Assembly (NCBI GenBank): GCA_963580455.1
Contig: OY756968.1
Location: forward strand, 3,385,544-3,449,543
Source of the DNA: Euonymus europaeus
Lineage: Eukaryota > Streptophyta > Magnoliopsida > Celastrales > Celastraceae
Reading direction: 5' to 3'
DNA: 64,000 nucleotides
Below the pieces are notes generated by a model that did not search any database, was not told the DNA's origin, and saw nothing but the letters and a program-made list of their open reading frames with translations. Shown one piece after another: positions 20,453 through 31,828 of this stretch. How positions within the stretch are numbered: position 1 is the first letter of the stretch; every line of letters begins with the position of its first letter. The position numbers were made by a program, and so were the translations under genes.

Positions 20453-21466
20453 TTATTTACAAATATCGGGATTTTGTAAGAAATCCGAAACTTTCAAATT
20501 AGCTAAATCATTAAAATCCCCAAGATCATCAAAGTTGTCCAAATCATCATCATCATCAAATTTGGCAAAGTTTGTTTCAGTAACTTTTTGTTTTCCTTTG
20601 ATGGAAGCTTGGTACAACTCAACCAAGTGCTTTGGCGTGCGACAATTTCGAGACCAATGTCCTTGAACACCACACCTATAACAAATAGTTTCTTGGCCCT
20701 TCTGGGGCTTATGATGATGTTGACTTGATTCTCCTCCAATATATCGCTTCAGGCGATATGGAGTATATGAGTTTTCATGGTTCCGATTACCATTCCAACG
20801 ACCTCTACCTCTTGCTCTTCCTCTTCCATAACCACGTCCTCTCCCACGGCCACTATGAGATACTGCGTTCACTTCAGGGAACGGTACGGCTCCAGTAGGA
20901 CGAGACTGGTGGTTTTTCAACAACAACTCATTGTTTTGCTCAGCCACAAGCAAACATGAAATTAATTGAGAATATAGTGTGAACCCACGTTCACGATACT
21001 GTTGTTGTAAAATCATATTGGATGCATGAAAAGTAGAAAAAGTTTTTTCCAGCTTTTGAGATTCAGAAACGTTTTCACCACATAATTCAAGTTGTGTAGT
21101 GACTTTAAATAAAGCAGAATTGTAATCACGTACAGATTTAAAATCTTGAAATCTCAAATGCATCCAATCATATCTAGCTTTAGGAAGAACTATATTTTTG
21201 TAATGCTCAAACCTTTCCTTTAAATTTTTCCACAAAACAAGAGGATTCTTTGTAGTAAGATATTCATTTTTCAATTGATCATCAAGATGATGACGCAGAA
21301 AAATCATAGCTTTTGCGCGATCCTGCGGGGATGCGTTATTATCTTCTTGAATGGTATGACTAAGACCCATAGCTTCCAGATGGATATCAGTTTCTAACAC
21401 CCAATTCAAGTAATTTTTTCCCGAAATATCAAGAGCAGAAATTTGCAAGTTTGTAAGCTTGGCCAT
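20453..21466 (-). CDS. Copia gag polyprotein
   Basis: An open frame on the minus strand. The likely start is the Met at 21466 (MAKLTNLQIS); ten further in-frame codons upstream to 21496 are probably leader. It has the UBN2-type capsid region of plant Copia elements, an Arg/Gly-rich stretch, and a CCHC zinc knuckle C-x2-C-x4-H-x4-C (residues 272-285 of the longer frame), then an acidic end. It is separated from pol by a stop and about 350 bp, so pol is not in a direct single fusion here. The frame has no internal stops. Confidence 0.85.
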   Translation of the reverse strand: MAKLTNLQISALDISGKNYLNWVLETDIHLEAMGLSHTIQEDNNASPQDRAKAMIFLRHHLDDQLKNEYLTTKNPLVLWKNLKERFEHYKNIVLPKARYDWMHLRFQDFKSVRDYNSALFKVTTQLELCGENVSESQKLEKTFSTFHASNMILQQQYRERGFTLYSQLISCLLVAEQNNELLLKNHQSRPTGAVPFPEVNAVSHSGRGRGRGYGRGRARGRGRWNGNRNHENSYTPYRLKRYIGGESSQHHHKPQKGQETICYRCGVQGHWSRNCRTPKHLVELYQASIKGKQKVTETNFAKFDDDDDLDNFDDLGDFNDLANLKVSDFLQNPDICK

Positions 21467-21562
21467 GGAAACTATTATAATAAATATAAGTTTCAATAAC
21501 CTTACCGCTAATCTTGAAATAGGAACAAACCTTCGAATGATGAAACGATCGTGCTGATAACG

Positions 21563-21918
21563 TGTTGTAAAACAAGCTCAGAATATTCTCAAAATCAAGA
21601 TTAACGAAACTAGTGTTTATGAAGAGTATTTAGAATAACACTTAACAGAAATTTAGAGAAAGATTTAGAGAGAGTTTCAAGAGAGAAATGTAGAGAAATT
21701 GGTATCTCATTCATTTCACTAAACATCCTTTATATAGGATTAGTTTACAACAACCAAATCAATTGTTTAATCAACTACTAATAATATAGGTTTAACCACT
21801 TCCTAACCACTCATTTAAATAGTTTCCTTCAACTACTAATAATGTAACTTTAACCACTTCATAACTAGCTTCCAAATGTACTAATCAAAGTGGGCATCCA
21901 CTAATCAATATCATAATA
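21563..21918 (-). repeat. 5' LTR of the Copia element
   Basis: 356 bp. On its inner side is the primer-binding-region motif and outside it the TTCTC duplicate (21919-21923). Confidence 0.93.
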
Positions 21919-21923
21919 TTCTC

Positions 21924-22696
21924 CATTTTTTAGTTGCATTAATTTTCTGATTAATATCCAATTCTAAAGATACTAAATATGAAACATTATTAATGCAAAA
22001 TCGGATTTGGTGCAAATTGTCATTAATTTAATCCTCAATTGTTTTTCTAATGTCACCTATCCCTTCTTTTTTAACCAATATAGTTGATCATGGGTGGGCC
22101 CACCTCAATAAGGTAAACCCAAACTCGGCCCAAGAAAAGAAATCAGATCTAAATTTATACTCCGGCCTAGTCCAACCATATATTTTTTTATTCAAAACAA
22201 AATTCAAATGCAATCTGAAAAATGTACGAAATAACACTGAAATAAGAGCGGATCAGATATGTGGTCTTAAATAGATTTTAAAAATAAGCTTTCGCTACAA
22301 AGTAATCAATGAGAAATACCATCCATAATTTATTTCCTAATAAGCCATGAGAAGGTTCATTAATACAAAGAATAAGAAGAAGTACATCTCCATGCGAATT
22401 TACAACATTATGAGCATTACACAAGAAGGGCTAAAAGCTTAAAAAAGAGAGACAAAAGAAAAACCTAGAACCCGAGACAACCAAAATAATCGAACACGAA
22501 GGAAATCCCAAATAAATCAACCACAAGTAGCACTCAAGAAAGAAAGAAAGAAAGAAAAGGAGTGTAAATTAGATAAATTTCAGTAGAGCCATCTCAACAA
22601 GAGTGGTTTTTTCCACATTTTCAAATAGAATGCTTAGATGACAGATCAAAAGGAATCCCAAACAAGTACCTGCCAGGGAACTTTTGGATGTGGATA
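21924..22696. other. Spacer downstream of the WIT-like gene
   Basis: AT-rich, with an (AAAG)n tract near 22539-22558 on the plus strand. It was searched on the minus strand for a missing transmembrane exon of the WIT-like gene; none typical was found. Confidence 0.5.
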
Positions 22697-25335
22697 TCAT
22701 TCAAAAAGATTGCTATGTACACAACCTGCACCCATTGAATCATTTTCGGAATGCAGAAAATGTTTTTCATCAGCATCTCCACCGCTGTTCTTGAAGGTGG
22801 TGTTCATATTTGATAACTTCTCGACCAATATCTTGTTCTCCATTGCTAATGCATACAACTGCATAAACCATAAGAAAATTTTAGATGAAGAGTCCTAAAT
22901 AGACTATAAATAATATCAGCATGCTCTGTCACTCTTAAAAAGATTAGTAGTTTTATTTTACATGCATCGAATGAGAAAAAGATTTGCTGTCCGAAAACGA
23001 GTTATCGCAAGTTTCCAGTTGTTAATACTGTTATCTTTTTATACCATCTCTGCATTACAAGGACAGAGAACACCGAGATATCGAAATGCACCAAAGCAAA
23101 AGGTAAAATTTATTACACAGCTTAATAGGAACATAATCTGTGACAGAATCGGCATTACCAAGGAGTGGGGGAGAGAAGCAGGGGTAGGCAAGGTAGGGAA
23201 AGGTCTAGCCCAGTATTCGCTAAATGTATATTAACATGTCTCATTTAATGGGTCAACTGATTCAAATTTCAGTTACAGATCAACATGGATTTTATGTGAT
23301 GATATGGGTTTGTAGTGCTGTATGGTTTAGGACTGGTAGATACATGTCTTCCTGAGCTGGTCACATCATATCAACAGAGGACAGCTAGGGAAAACTACAG
23401 CCAGGCGCCAGCTCAGTCCCTAAGCATTTCACCCATTTCCTTTTCAGCCTAATTATAAAAGGGGCTTTTTTTCCCTAACTTGACCCTCTCAGCAGCTCAG
23501 TTTATAAATAGAATGTTTGTAAAGAAAACAAACAAAAAAACTGCAACAACGTTAATACCTGCTTTTGGATGCGCTCCCTTTCAGTTGATAACTGCACAAT
23601 CATATCAGTTATAAGCCTGGACCTAAGATCAATTTCTTTTGCACTTGCAACCTTTGCGTTGTTAGCTTCCTCCAGAGATGTCTGCAAGCATTCTATTCTG
23701 GTGTTGAGGAAATTTAGTTCTTTATCGAGTTCAAAGTTAGATTCGGATAATCTAACACACTGCTCTTCTGCACTCTCAGTCCTACTTTCAGCTTTCGAAA
23801 CTTTTGATTTCAGGTCTTCAATCAAAGTTTCCATATCCCAAATTGCAGAATACAGCATATTTTGTTGTTCTTGACTTGCTTCAGATGACACCCTGGCCTG
23901 CTGTAGCTGGACTTCCGACTTCCTCAATTGCTTCTCAAGCAAGCTTACCTTTTTCACATTACTATCATCACTACCTTTGAGAAAATTTATCTCTTCGTTG
24001 AGCTCTAAGTTTGTATCAGTTAACTGTGTGACTTTAGTTTCCACACTTTCAGCCCTACTTTCCGCTTCATAAATGCTTTCTTTCAGAGTCTCAATTACAT
24101 TTCCCATTTCGCTCAGTTGCTCTTGACTTTCTTCATTGGAAGCACAAGCATTTTTTAAATCAATCTCAGATTTTTCCAGTTGTTCCTCAAGCAATTTTAC
24201 CCTTTCCCTCAACGTGACGACTTCAGAATTCTGTACTATGTATTCTGCAATGCGGTTTTCAAGCTTTCCAACAGTTGTTTCTTTGGCTTTCAGCTGCTCC
24301 ATGCAATCTTCGAGCCTGGATTTTGACTCGGTTTCTCGTTGAATTGCACCATTGAGGTTAAACTGGATGATCTGATTTTGGCCAACCAAATTTTTTGAGA
24401 TCCCCATAAGCACCTCACCAAGATTATCAGCTTCTAAAAACCTTCCCCACACCACTTCTGAAGCTTCTTCCATGCGTAAAGCGACCTGTTCTGTATAGTG
24501 TAACTTCAAACTCAGCTGTTCTTCATTTTGCCGTAGTTCAGATAATTTCTTCTCAAGATCCAGCTCTCTTGCAAGAGACTTCTCCAGCATCCTGAGAAAA
24601 TGTCTTAATTGCTCGGCTGTTTTGCTTTCAGAGTTTGGACCAACATTTGAAAGTTGGCCATTGCCTAATGAATCTATTGCCTGGTCATTCTTCCCTATTA
24701 ACACAAGTATTTCAAGAAATGTGAACAAATTAGAAGTAAAAGAATTTCAATTGAGCATTTGCTTTGAATGACTTTTATAGAAAGACAAATCTATTTGACT
24801 TACGTTTATCATGCCTGAAAGGAGAAAAGGTCATCTGCGACTTGGCTAACTGCATCTTCATCTCTGAGATCCTATTTTGCGATTGCTTCAATGATTCTTC
24901 AGAGTAACTCAACTTCTCTTCCGTTATACTAATCTCTTTTATTTGTCTGCATGAACATGTTTTACAACGGGTATCAACGATCTCAGCTTGGAGCATATCC
25001 ATGAAACTTTCAACCTCTCTAACCTCTGAATCTAAAATGCTAGACAAAAAATCAAATACCAATGCCTTCTCGATGGTGGTAGCTGTAATAAAGACATTTT
25101 CTGCTGCCATTGCTTCAAAGTCCAATTCCCAAGACAATAGATGCATCAGAAGTACATGCAAGTTTGCCAACTTCTCAGAAGAGTACGCTATGCCTAGGTC
25201 TAGTCTGGCTATAGCTTTCATGGCATTTTCTATCTCTTGCATGTCCTGTCCATTGATTGAGACCCCTTCATAAGCTTCATCAACCTCCAGATTGCCCGCA
25301 CTTATAGTATCTACAGCATTGTCATTTGTATCCAT
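22697..25335 (-). CDS. WIT1: WPP-domain-interacting tail-anchored protein 1-like (coiled coil), lacking an obvious tail anchor
   Basis: Three coding exons: 25335-24804, 24694-23559 and 22858-22697; splice sites and frame join perfectly to give 609 aa. The N-terminal part and the long heptad-rich coiled coil follow plant WIT1/WIT2, outer-nuclear-envelope proteins that anchor RanGAP and WIP and take part in the plant LINC complex. Recognisable blocks are LRMLEKSLARELDLEKKLSE and VSLLEKQLRKSEVQLQQA. WIT proteins normally end in a single transmembrane tail. Here the last exon reads through LYALAMENKILVEKLSN and stops after SNLFE without a hydrophobic helix. A splice using a GT inside the last exon would give a different, mildly hydrophobic end, but it does not resemble the family. 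A 5' UTR intron (AG near 25351, donor near 26349) is likely. Either the gene is C-terminally truncated or the product is soluble. Confidence 0.82.
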
Positions 25336-26461
25336 GGCTTGATTGTTTTCCTAGGGGCCTTAGAAAGAAGATGAAACCATATCAAGCATTCCCAGTATGG
25401 AACTTTATATCTGTCAAGAGCAAGGACTAAGAGAAATTGAAATGTGCAGATGAGTAAAACAACCACAAGGCATCACGTTTTGGATTTACAAAATATAGCA
25501 TGGAGAATAGAATGTCATCAGTGGAACAACTATAGGGAACTATTTAAAAATGTGAAACAGATACCAAGCAACAATTCCATCCAAAATGAAGAAATGAACA
25601 GTTAGAACCATGGTCCACGAGGACCACAACAAGTCAGTATCAGTTCTTGAAAAACAGTGTTGGCTATTGCATGTCAATCCAAATAGATGGGTTAAGCCAT
25701 TGAGGTTGCTGTGCCCCAATCTAGCACAGAACAAGCAGAAGTGGGAGAGAGATCCTATCGAACTTTTCACAGAATAAAATTAAAAATAATCTCTTCTGCA
25801 ATGGTAATGGATTACCCCTAAAGATATTTATATATGGAACCACCAAATTGCTGGCATGGCAAAATACCCAGAAATCCTTTGGACCAAATTCTAAACCTCC
25901 ATGTCCCCTCAGTTGAGATTGAAAAACAAGGGCACATTTTAATCAGTAGGATGATAGTCACATCCTTCGAGTGGAAGCACCAGATTGCAGAAACAACAGC
26001 TTTCCTAAAGTTTAATCCATTTGACATAGACTAGTTCTGCTGAAATCTAAGCAACTCAAATCAATAGAGGCTCAAACCGCCCGAATTCACAATCATATAA
26101 CAAGTCCCAAGGGGTTGGCATTCCAAAATTATGAAAGCACCAATCCATGCAAAGTCCCCGATAAAATTTCCAGTTTAAGCATTCTTAATTCAAGCCCAAC
26201 GATCATAGAAACTTCAAAAAAATGACAATTAACACCCTCAATGAACAAAGGGCGCATAATTCAGCTACAGTTCATGAGTAAACCACATTCTAAATCATAA
26301 GCAAGTCACAGTTCAACAAAAATCGATCAAAGGGTCCGAAGCAGAGTACCTTTTTGAGAGAACACTTTGATGGGTTTTGTCGGGTTGATGAAGAGACAAC
26401 AAGATCGGCTTGCAAGAGAAGATTGAGAATTCGTCAGCAGCCACTCATTCCATTCGTATTG
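25336..26461 (-). other. 5' UTR intron and leader of the WIT-like gene
   Basis: A plausible acceptor CCCCTAG sits 15-20 bp upstream of the start codon and a donor AAAAAG/GTACTC near 26349. A non-coding first exon would then lie at about 26350-26460, abutting the retroelement insertion at 26462. No other coding signal was seen. Confidence 0.45.
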
Positions 26462-26917
26462 TGTTAGGAACCTGCCTAAAATAGTAAATTGTAATGATTA
26501 GTGAAACGGTGTGTTTTGGTAAACCATGCATTAGCACATTCGTGAGGAGTTTAGCGTAACTAATTGGAGTTGAAGTTGTGTTTCTTCTAGCACAAGAAGC
26601 ATGGGAAGTTACGATCCATGCCAAGATGTTGAACGATCAGGATGAAACACTGAGTCTTCACATGGATTGAGGTGTCTTTCTAGGGTGGAGATTAACTGCA
26701 ACTTAGTCATATAAATTCTGTAATCTGTAGTGAACTTTCTCATGTATGTTTTCCATTTGGAATTGACTAGTGTTCTTGAGAGATTTATCCCAGCATAGTT
26801 CTGGTTTGCTCTCTTTCTTTCTCTTTTCTTGAATCAATAAGAACCAAGTTGTGTCGCATAACTCTTGTTCTCGTTAAAATTCCTATTCTGTCCTGTTAGT
26901 AATCCAAGATCCTAACA
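26462..26917 (+). repeat. 5' LTR of the gypsy derivative
   Basis: 456 bp, TGTTAG...CTAACA ends, near-identical to 27902-28357. Confidence 0.93.
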
Positions 26918-26950
26918 ATTTGGTATCAGAGGAAGCATTCCTCTTCAATC

Positions 26951-27499
26951 ATGAGTGTCATGAGTGAACCGATTCACCAATTTGTTCAAGAGACCATGCT
27001 CCAAATTATCCAAGACCAAATTGCTCAGTCTGTTCAACAATCATTTGAGCAATTGAAAGTGCGGTTAGATGCGATATTAAATGCTGGATTTGAGAGGATT
27101 CGTTATGATTTGGATGTATTGTTCCGTTTGTTGGAACGTGATTTTGTGGTGCTGCCGGAGGAAGAAGATGCCATCATTGTCGCCCAAGCCGATAAGGTCA
27201 CGTCCCCGATTTCAGTAATTTCTGGAGATTTGGAACCAGCCCTTGTGGTTCATAGTGATGATTCTTTCCTTCTTGGTCAGGAGCAGCAAGTGATTGGAGC
27301 TTGTACATTTCATTTGATTTGGGTTATGGGTTTCGAATTTGAACAACCAAAGACTTGTCTTCTTGATGAATTGATAGTTTTTCATGCCGTTGATGATGGA
27401 TTCTTCCATGTACATAAATTGTTTGAGAAATTGCTCCATAGAGCAATGAGTTCTTTAACACATATTTTCCCTTTTGATCCGGGAGGATTGAATTTCTAA
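26951..27499 (+). CDS. Leader ORF of the deleted gypsy element (gag-start-like)
   Basis: An ATG-initiated ORF of 182 aa beginning 33 bp after the 5' LTR. The first about 90 residues are Gln/Leu-rich and helical in style (MSVMSEPIHQFVQETMLQII), a plausible gag start. The remainder has no recognised domain and may read through the deletion scar. Expression is unknown. Confidence 0.5.
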   Translation: MSVMSEPIHQFVQETMLQIIQDQIAQSVQQSFEQLKVRLDAILNAGFERIRYDLDVLFRLLERDFVVLPEEEDAIIVAQADKVTSPISVISGDLEPALVVHSDDSFLLGQEQQVIGACTFHLIWVMGFEFEQPKTCLLDELIVFHAVDDGFFHVHKLFEKLLHRAMSSLTHIFPFDPGGLNF

Positions 27500-27560
27500 C
27501 ACCTTGTGGTCAAGGTGTTTTTAAGGAGGATGGATTTGTCATGAACCCATTTTTTGATTA

Positions 27561-27848
27561 CAGTTACCTGATGATGCTAAGATACATGATGTTTTTCATG
27601 TTAGTCAATTAAAACAGCATGTGGGATCTGCTGGTGTAGTGTTGCCAACTTTACCACCAGTTGATTCTCAAGGACTCTTGCTACCACAACCTGAGGTAAT
27701 CTTGGATCGCAGATTGGTGAAGAGGAATGGAAGAGCTGCTGCAGAGTTACTTGTGCAATGGCATGGTCAAGAGGCGACAGATGCTACTTGGGTGCCATAT
27801 ACGCAGTTAATGGATCAATATCCTGATCTGGTTGGGAAATTGTTTTAA
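27561..27848 (+). pseudogene. 3' pol remnant: integrase tail and chromodomain
   Basis: 96 in-frame codons including the stop, starting with QLPDDAKIHDVFHVSQLKQH, the linker typical of Ty3/gypsy integrase C-termini. A chromodomain-like segment follows (EVILDRRLVKRNG...LLVQWHG...ATWVPYTQL) and TAA ends at 27848. In intact elements the chromodomain helps choose integration sites. Here it is detached from the integrase core, which has been deleted. Confidence 0.85.
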
Positions 27849-27901
27849 AAAGAATGTTTGATTTCTTTTAGCAGCAGGGATCCTTTTAAGGGGGATGGAA
27901 T

Positions 27902-28357
27902 TGTTAGGAACCTGCCTAAAATAGTAAATTGTAATGATTAGTGAAACGGTGTGTTTTGGTAAACCATGCATTAGCACATTCGTGAGGAGTTTAGCGTAAC
28001 TAATTGGAGTTGAAGTTGTGTTTCTTCTAGCACAAGAAGCATGGGAAGTTACGATCCATGCCAAGATGTTGAACGATCAGGATGAAACACTGAGTCTTCA
28101 CATGGATTGAGGTGTCTTTCTAGGGTGGAGATTAACTGCAACTTAGTCATATAAATTCTGTAATCTGTAGTGAACTTTCTCATGTATGTTTTCCATTTGG
28201 AATTGACTAGTGTTCTTGAGAGATTTATCCCAGCATAGTTCTGGTTTGCTCTCTTTCTTTCTCTTTTCTTGAATCAATAAGAACCAAGTTGTGTCGCATA
28301 ACTCTTGTTCTTGTTAAAATTCCTATTCTGTCCTGTTAGTAATCCAAGATCCTAACA
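27902..28357 (+). repeat. 3' LTR of the gypsy derivative
   Basis: 456 bp, preceded by the purine tract and followed by the second TATTG. Confidence 0.93.
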
Positions 28358-29312
28358 TATTGTTACCGTTGAATTTCCAACGATGTAGCAGTCGGAGATC
28401 CTAAAATGAGCCGTGGACACTATTAGTAAACAAGAATGGCAGGTGGTGATGGTTTAATGAAAGAATCTGAAAAGTGCACGTTAGTTACCACCACCATAGA
28501 GACCGGGACGTAGCCACGTAGGTGAATTATTGAGGCCACAAGTCGCAATTAACAATGATAGCACGACAGGGAAATAATAAAAGTGCGAACCTTCCACAAC
28601 TTCAATGCCAAAATAGGCTGGGCCTAACTTGTAAAAGCCCATAGAAAGCTCACTTGATTAAAGCCCATCAAGGTATAGGGGAAAAATATATGCACAATTT
28701 CTTCTCCTTTCTCTCTCTCTATATATGCTCTTTTTTCACAATTTTAAAGCTTAAAAACGTTCAGATATGTTATTTCTATTATTCCTTACTTTCATTTAAT
28801 GTACATGTTGGATACATGATTTTTTATCAAAATTTTCTTGAGTCTTGTGATTGTTGAATTGGAAACAACTTATCAAGTTTTATCAAATCATTCAAACTTG
28901 TTTACGTTACTGTTTGAAATAGTAACATAATAAACAATACTCTTGTTATATTTCTTACTGGAGCAAATAACCTCCTAAACTTGATTTAGGTGTATGTGTT
29001 GGATACATGATTTTCATTCAAGTTTTTCCTAAGTTTGATGAGTGTTAAATCTGAAAATAATCTGTCAAGTTCTGTCAACTCATTCAAACATGTTCATTCA
29101 GAGTTGTTTATATTATTGTTTTAAATATTAACATAATAAACAATATATACTCTAGTCATATTTTTTACTGGAGAAAATGACCCTAAAAATGTAAAACTTA
29201 AACCTAAATCTTGAAACGATAAACCTAAACCCTAATGCTCTTGCATATTTATTATTGGAGCAATAATGTTAAAAAAACACAATATTTATACATTAATATT
29301 ATAATGTAGATA

Positions 29313-29625
29313 CCAACACGTGGTAGTTGGGTTGGTCTTGCTACTGTTTAGGGAGTGGGAGGTCTTGTATTCGAATCTCCCCTACTACCAATTTGATTGA
29401 GATTTATCACAATTATGGTGAGAGTTGTAAAATGAAGAGGGGGCCTCCTTGTTTCTGTTGGGTATTCCCCATCCTTTATATATACAAAAATTGAGTGAGA
29501 TTTATCACCATTATGATGAGAGTTGTAAAAGGGAGAGGACTACATCCCTCTATGTAGTCCACAGGCCTATTGAGCATTCTTGTTAATTTCTATTGGATAT
29601 TACCTCTCCTTGGTATCAAAAAAAA
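29313..29625 (+). mobile_element. tRNA-derived SINE with 13-bp target duplication
   Basis: A perfect 13-bp duplication TATAATGTAGATA flanks it (29300-29312 and 29626-29638) and the element ends in an A tract. The head carries a B-box-like GTATTCGAATC about 45 bp after an A-box-like GGTAGTTGGG. The body holds two copies of a GAGATTTATCAC...GAGAGTTGTAAAA unit about 110 bp apart. The family shares its head and body with the longer copy at 32569-33224. Length 313 bp. Confidence 0.85.
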
Positions 29626-31771
29626 TATAATGTAGATAAATATTTGTCTAATATTACTATTTCAAACAACAGACACTAACATTAAAAAGTCGATTAGAAA
29701 AATAAGTCAAATTATTTGATTGTACATTGTTACATTTTCAAAACAATAACAAGTTTCGGGATTAAAAAAAGAAGTTGAATTATTTGATTGTATAATGTTA
29801 TATTACAATCAAATGTTATATTTTCAAAACAGTAACTTATAATTGTACGATCTCATATCTATATGACCTCAAATATATAACATTAAAACAAAAACTTATA
29901 ACTATATGATCTCAAATCTAAATTAAGATGACATCTCAAATGTAAGAAGATGAAGAAGAATGAAAAAAAATAACAAGAAGACAAAGGTGGTTGTGCGAAA
30001 GTGGAGATGGAGGTGGACGATGGTGGTAGTAGATGTGGGTGGTGGCAATGGTGGAGATGGACAGTGAGTCAGTGACGGCGGTAGAGACATATGGTGGCAG
30101 CGGTGGAGATATGGAGATAGACTAAAGCAGTGGTGAAGATTGAGGAAATATGTCTTAAATCTATTATATATTTTCTTAGATTTATGTCTATTAAAAAATG
30201 TAAAATTATGTAAAATATTAATTTTTAAAACAGACATTCATGCCGAAAATATACTTTTATAGAAAATAAAATTTAATTATAATTATATGTCCAATATTTA
30301 TCATGTGTGTATTTATGTCATTTTCCATTATGTTTTCAGATAGTTCATTTGAGATTTACTCAGTTTTGAAAAGGATCAACAGTAATGATGAGCCTTGACA
30401 GAAGGTTTGGTAAGCAGTACAATTGGGCGCCAAGTTGGTATAGCCAACCTTTGTTGTCCATCGCAAGAGTCCAAATGTATAGGGTCTGGGCCCTCCAGAG
30501 CCTTGAAAGGAATAAGAAACACAGGCACTATCACACCAACAATCTTCTCACTACTCATGGAATGGAAGATTTGCGTGGAGGTTATGTTTAGTTGATGGGG
30601 GAAAATATGGTCAATAGGGACCAATTCAATTGGTTCTTGGCCAAGCTATGTCCATTACAAAATTTGTGTTTCAATATTATTTAGAACAAGCTCTTTAATT
30701 TACCGAAAATTAAGTTTACTGTATAGAGTTCAGGGTTTAGAATAAAAATATTGTTGGTATTAGAATTTTTAATTTTGAGATAATTTGTGATCACTTCTTC
30801 GAACTATGAAATTTTCCATTTCAATTGCCAAAAACTTGTAGGATAGTTTATGACAACACCAAAATCAGTCATCCAGTAAAGTTTCGATCGAGGTACCGAG
30901 TAAATATTTACCAAGTTGGGGGCATTAGATTTGACCAAGATGTTATCTCAACGTATATATTGTATCCAAGCAACACAGGAGACACTGGGAAAACATCATC
31001 TCGAATGACCCTGGGTTACCAACACCTATGAAGAATCGAAAATCTTGAAAACCCTCAAGTGAACGAAACCTAAGGGAATTGTAACTCTTTGAAAACATCA
31101 GTGTCCTACTAGGAAAGAAAGATGAGACACACCTCGAGGATCCCATAACTCACATTTCTGTTGCGTGGGTCATCAAAGATCAACCAGACAACCGCGTCCT
31201 GACAGCTAATCCAACCTATTGATACGTCAGCAAAATCAAATTTAGACATCAAGAGGTCCAATTTTTCCATCCTTCTTCGAGGAATTGATTAACAACCAAG
31301 TGACCATCTACATTTGAGGTTATATTTGGCAGGAGGTTCAATGTATTTTTTACCAAAAACCCTCTCGATTCTCCCTTAAAAAATAAAGAATATAACAATT
31401 AAGTCACAAATTGTTACCTAACAAGGCAGAGCAAACCCAAACGTAAATTAATTGGGGGTAAGTAACCAAATTTAGAAGATTCAAATGATCATGTATATAG
31501 AGTCATATAGAGCTAGGGACTTGTAAAGGTGTAGAGAACATTGTTGGCGGTCACATGGAGATACATATAAGCCAAAAAAAACCTAAAATTAACCCAAGAC
31601 AATGAGATCTGTACATTGTAATGCAATGCTCAAGTTTCTTACACAACAATCAGAATCGCCAATCACTTTCTGTCTATTTCTAGAACCACCTCTATTTAGG
31701 CTCCCATTGACTATAAATAGAAGCATTTTAAATGTTTCATTCTAAGCCACTTACACTCTCCAACCAAGCCA

Positions 31772-31773
<2 letters not shown>

Positions 31774-31828
<55 letters not shown>
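31774..31828. repeat. (AT)n(GT)n microsatellite
   Basis: About 20 AT units followed by GT units, directly readable. Confidence 0.95.

Larger units (their letters stand above)
15933..21918 (-). mobile_element. Ty1/Copia LTR retrotransposon, nearly complete
   Basis: 5986 bp on the minus strand. LTRs of 356 bp each lie at 21563-21918 (5') and 15933-16288 (3') and differ at two positions (16108/21738 and 16166/21796). TSD TTCTC is at 15928-15932 and 21919-21923. The LTR begins TATTATGATATTG (element sense) rather than TG and ends ACAACA. Next to the 5' LTR is CACGTTATCAGCACGA, a leader seen in many plant Copia elements, and before the 3' LTR is a purine tract CCAAGGGGGAG. The order gag, protease, integrase, reverse transcriptase, RNase H identifies Copia. 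Two in-frame TAG codons in pol suggest it cannot encode a full polyprotein. Two LTR differences in 356 bp indicate a young insertion. Confidence 0.93.
26462..28357 (+). mobile_element. Internally deleted Ty3/gypsy chromodomain element (non-autonomous)
   Basis: LTRs of 456 bp each (26462-26917, 27902-28357) start TGTTAGGAA and end CCTAACA and differ at one base in the reading done here (C/T near 26875 and 28315). TSD TATTG is at 26457-26461 and 28358-28362. The primer-binding site TGGTATCAGAG follows the 5' LTR directly; the polypurine tract AAGGGGGATGGAA precedes the 3' LTR. The 984-bp interior keeps only a short 5' ORF and the end of pol (integrase tail plus chromodomain), so protease, reverse transcriptase, RNase H and the integrase core are gone. 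It would need enzymes from a full-length relative. It lies at the 5' edge of the WIT-like gene. Confidence 0.92.

Noticed and set aside
22638..22680. Alternative WIT C-terminus from a GT inside the last exon
   Set aside because: It gives a short, mildly hydrophobic tail unlike the family, and both splice sites are weak.
30376..31146. Overlapping ORFs on both strands at 30.4-31.1 kb
   Set aside because: Base composition is a little less AT-rich than the surroundings, but no protein family or splice structure could be recognised.
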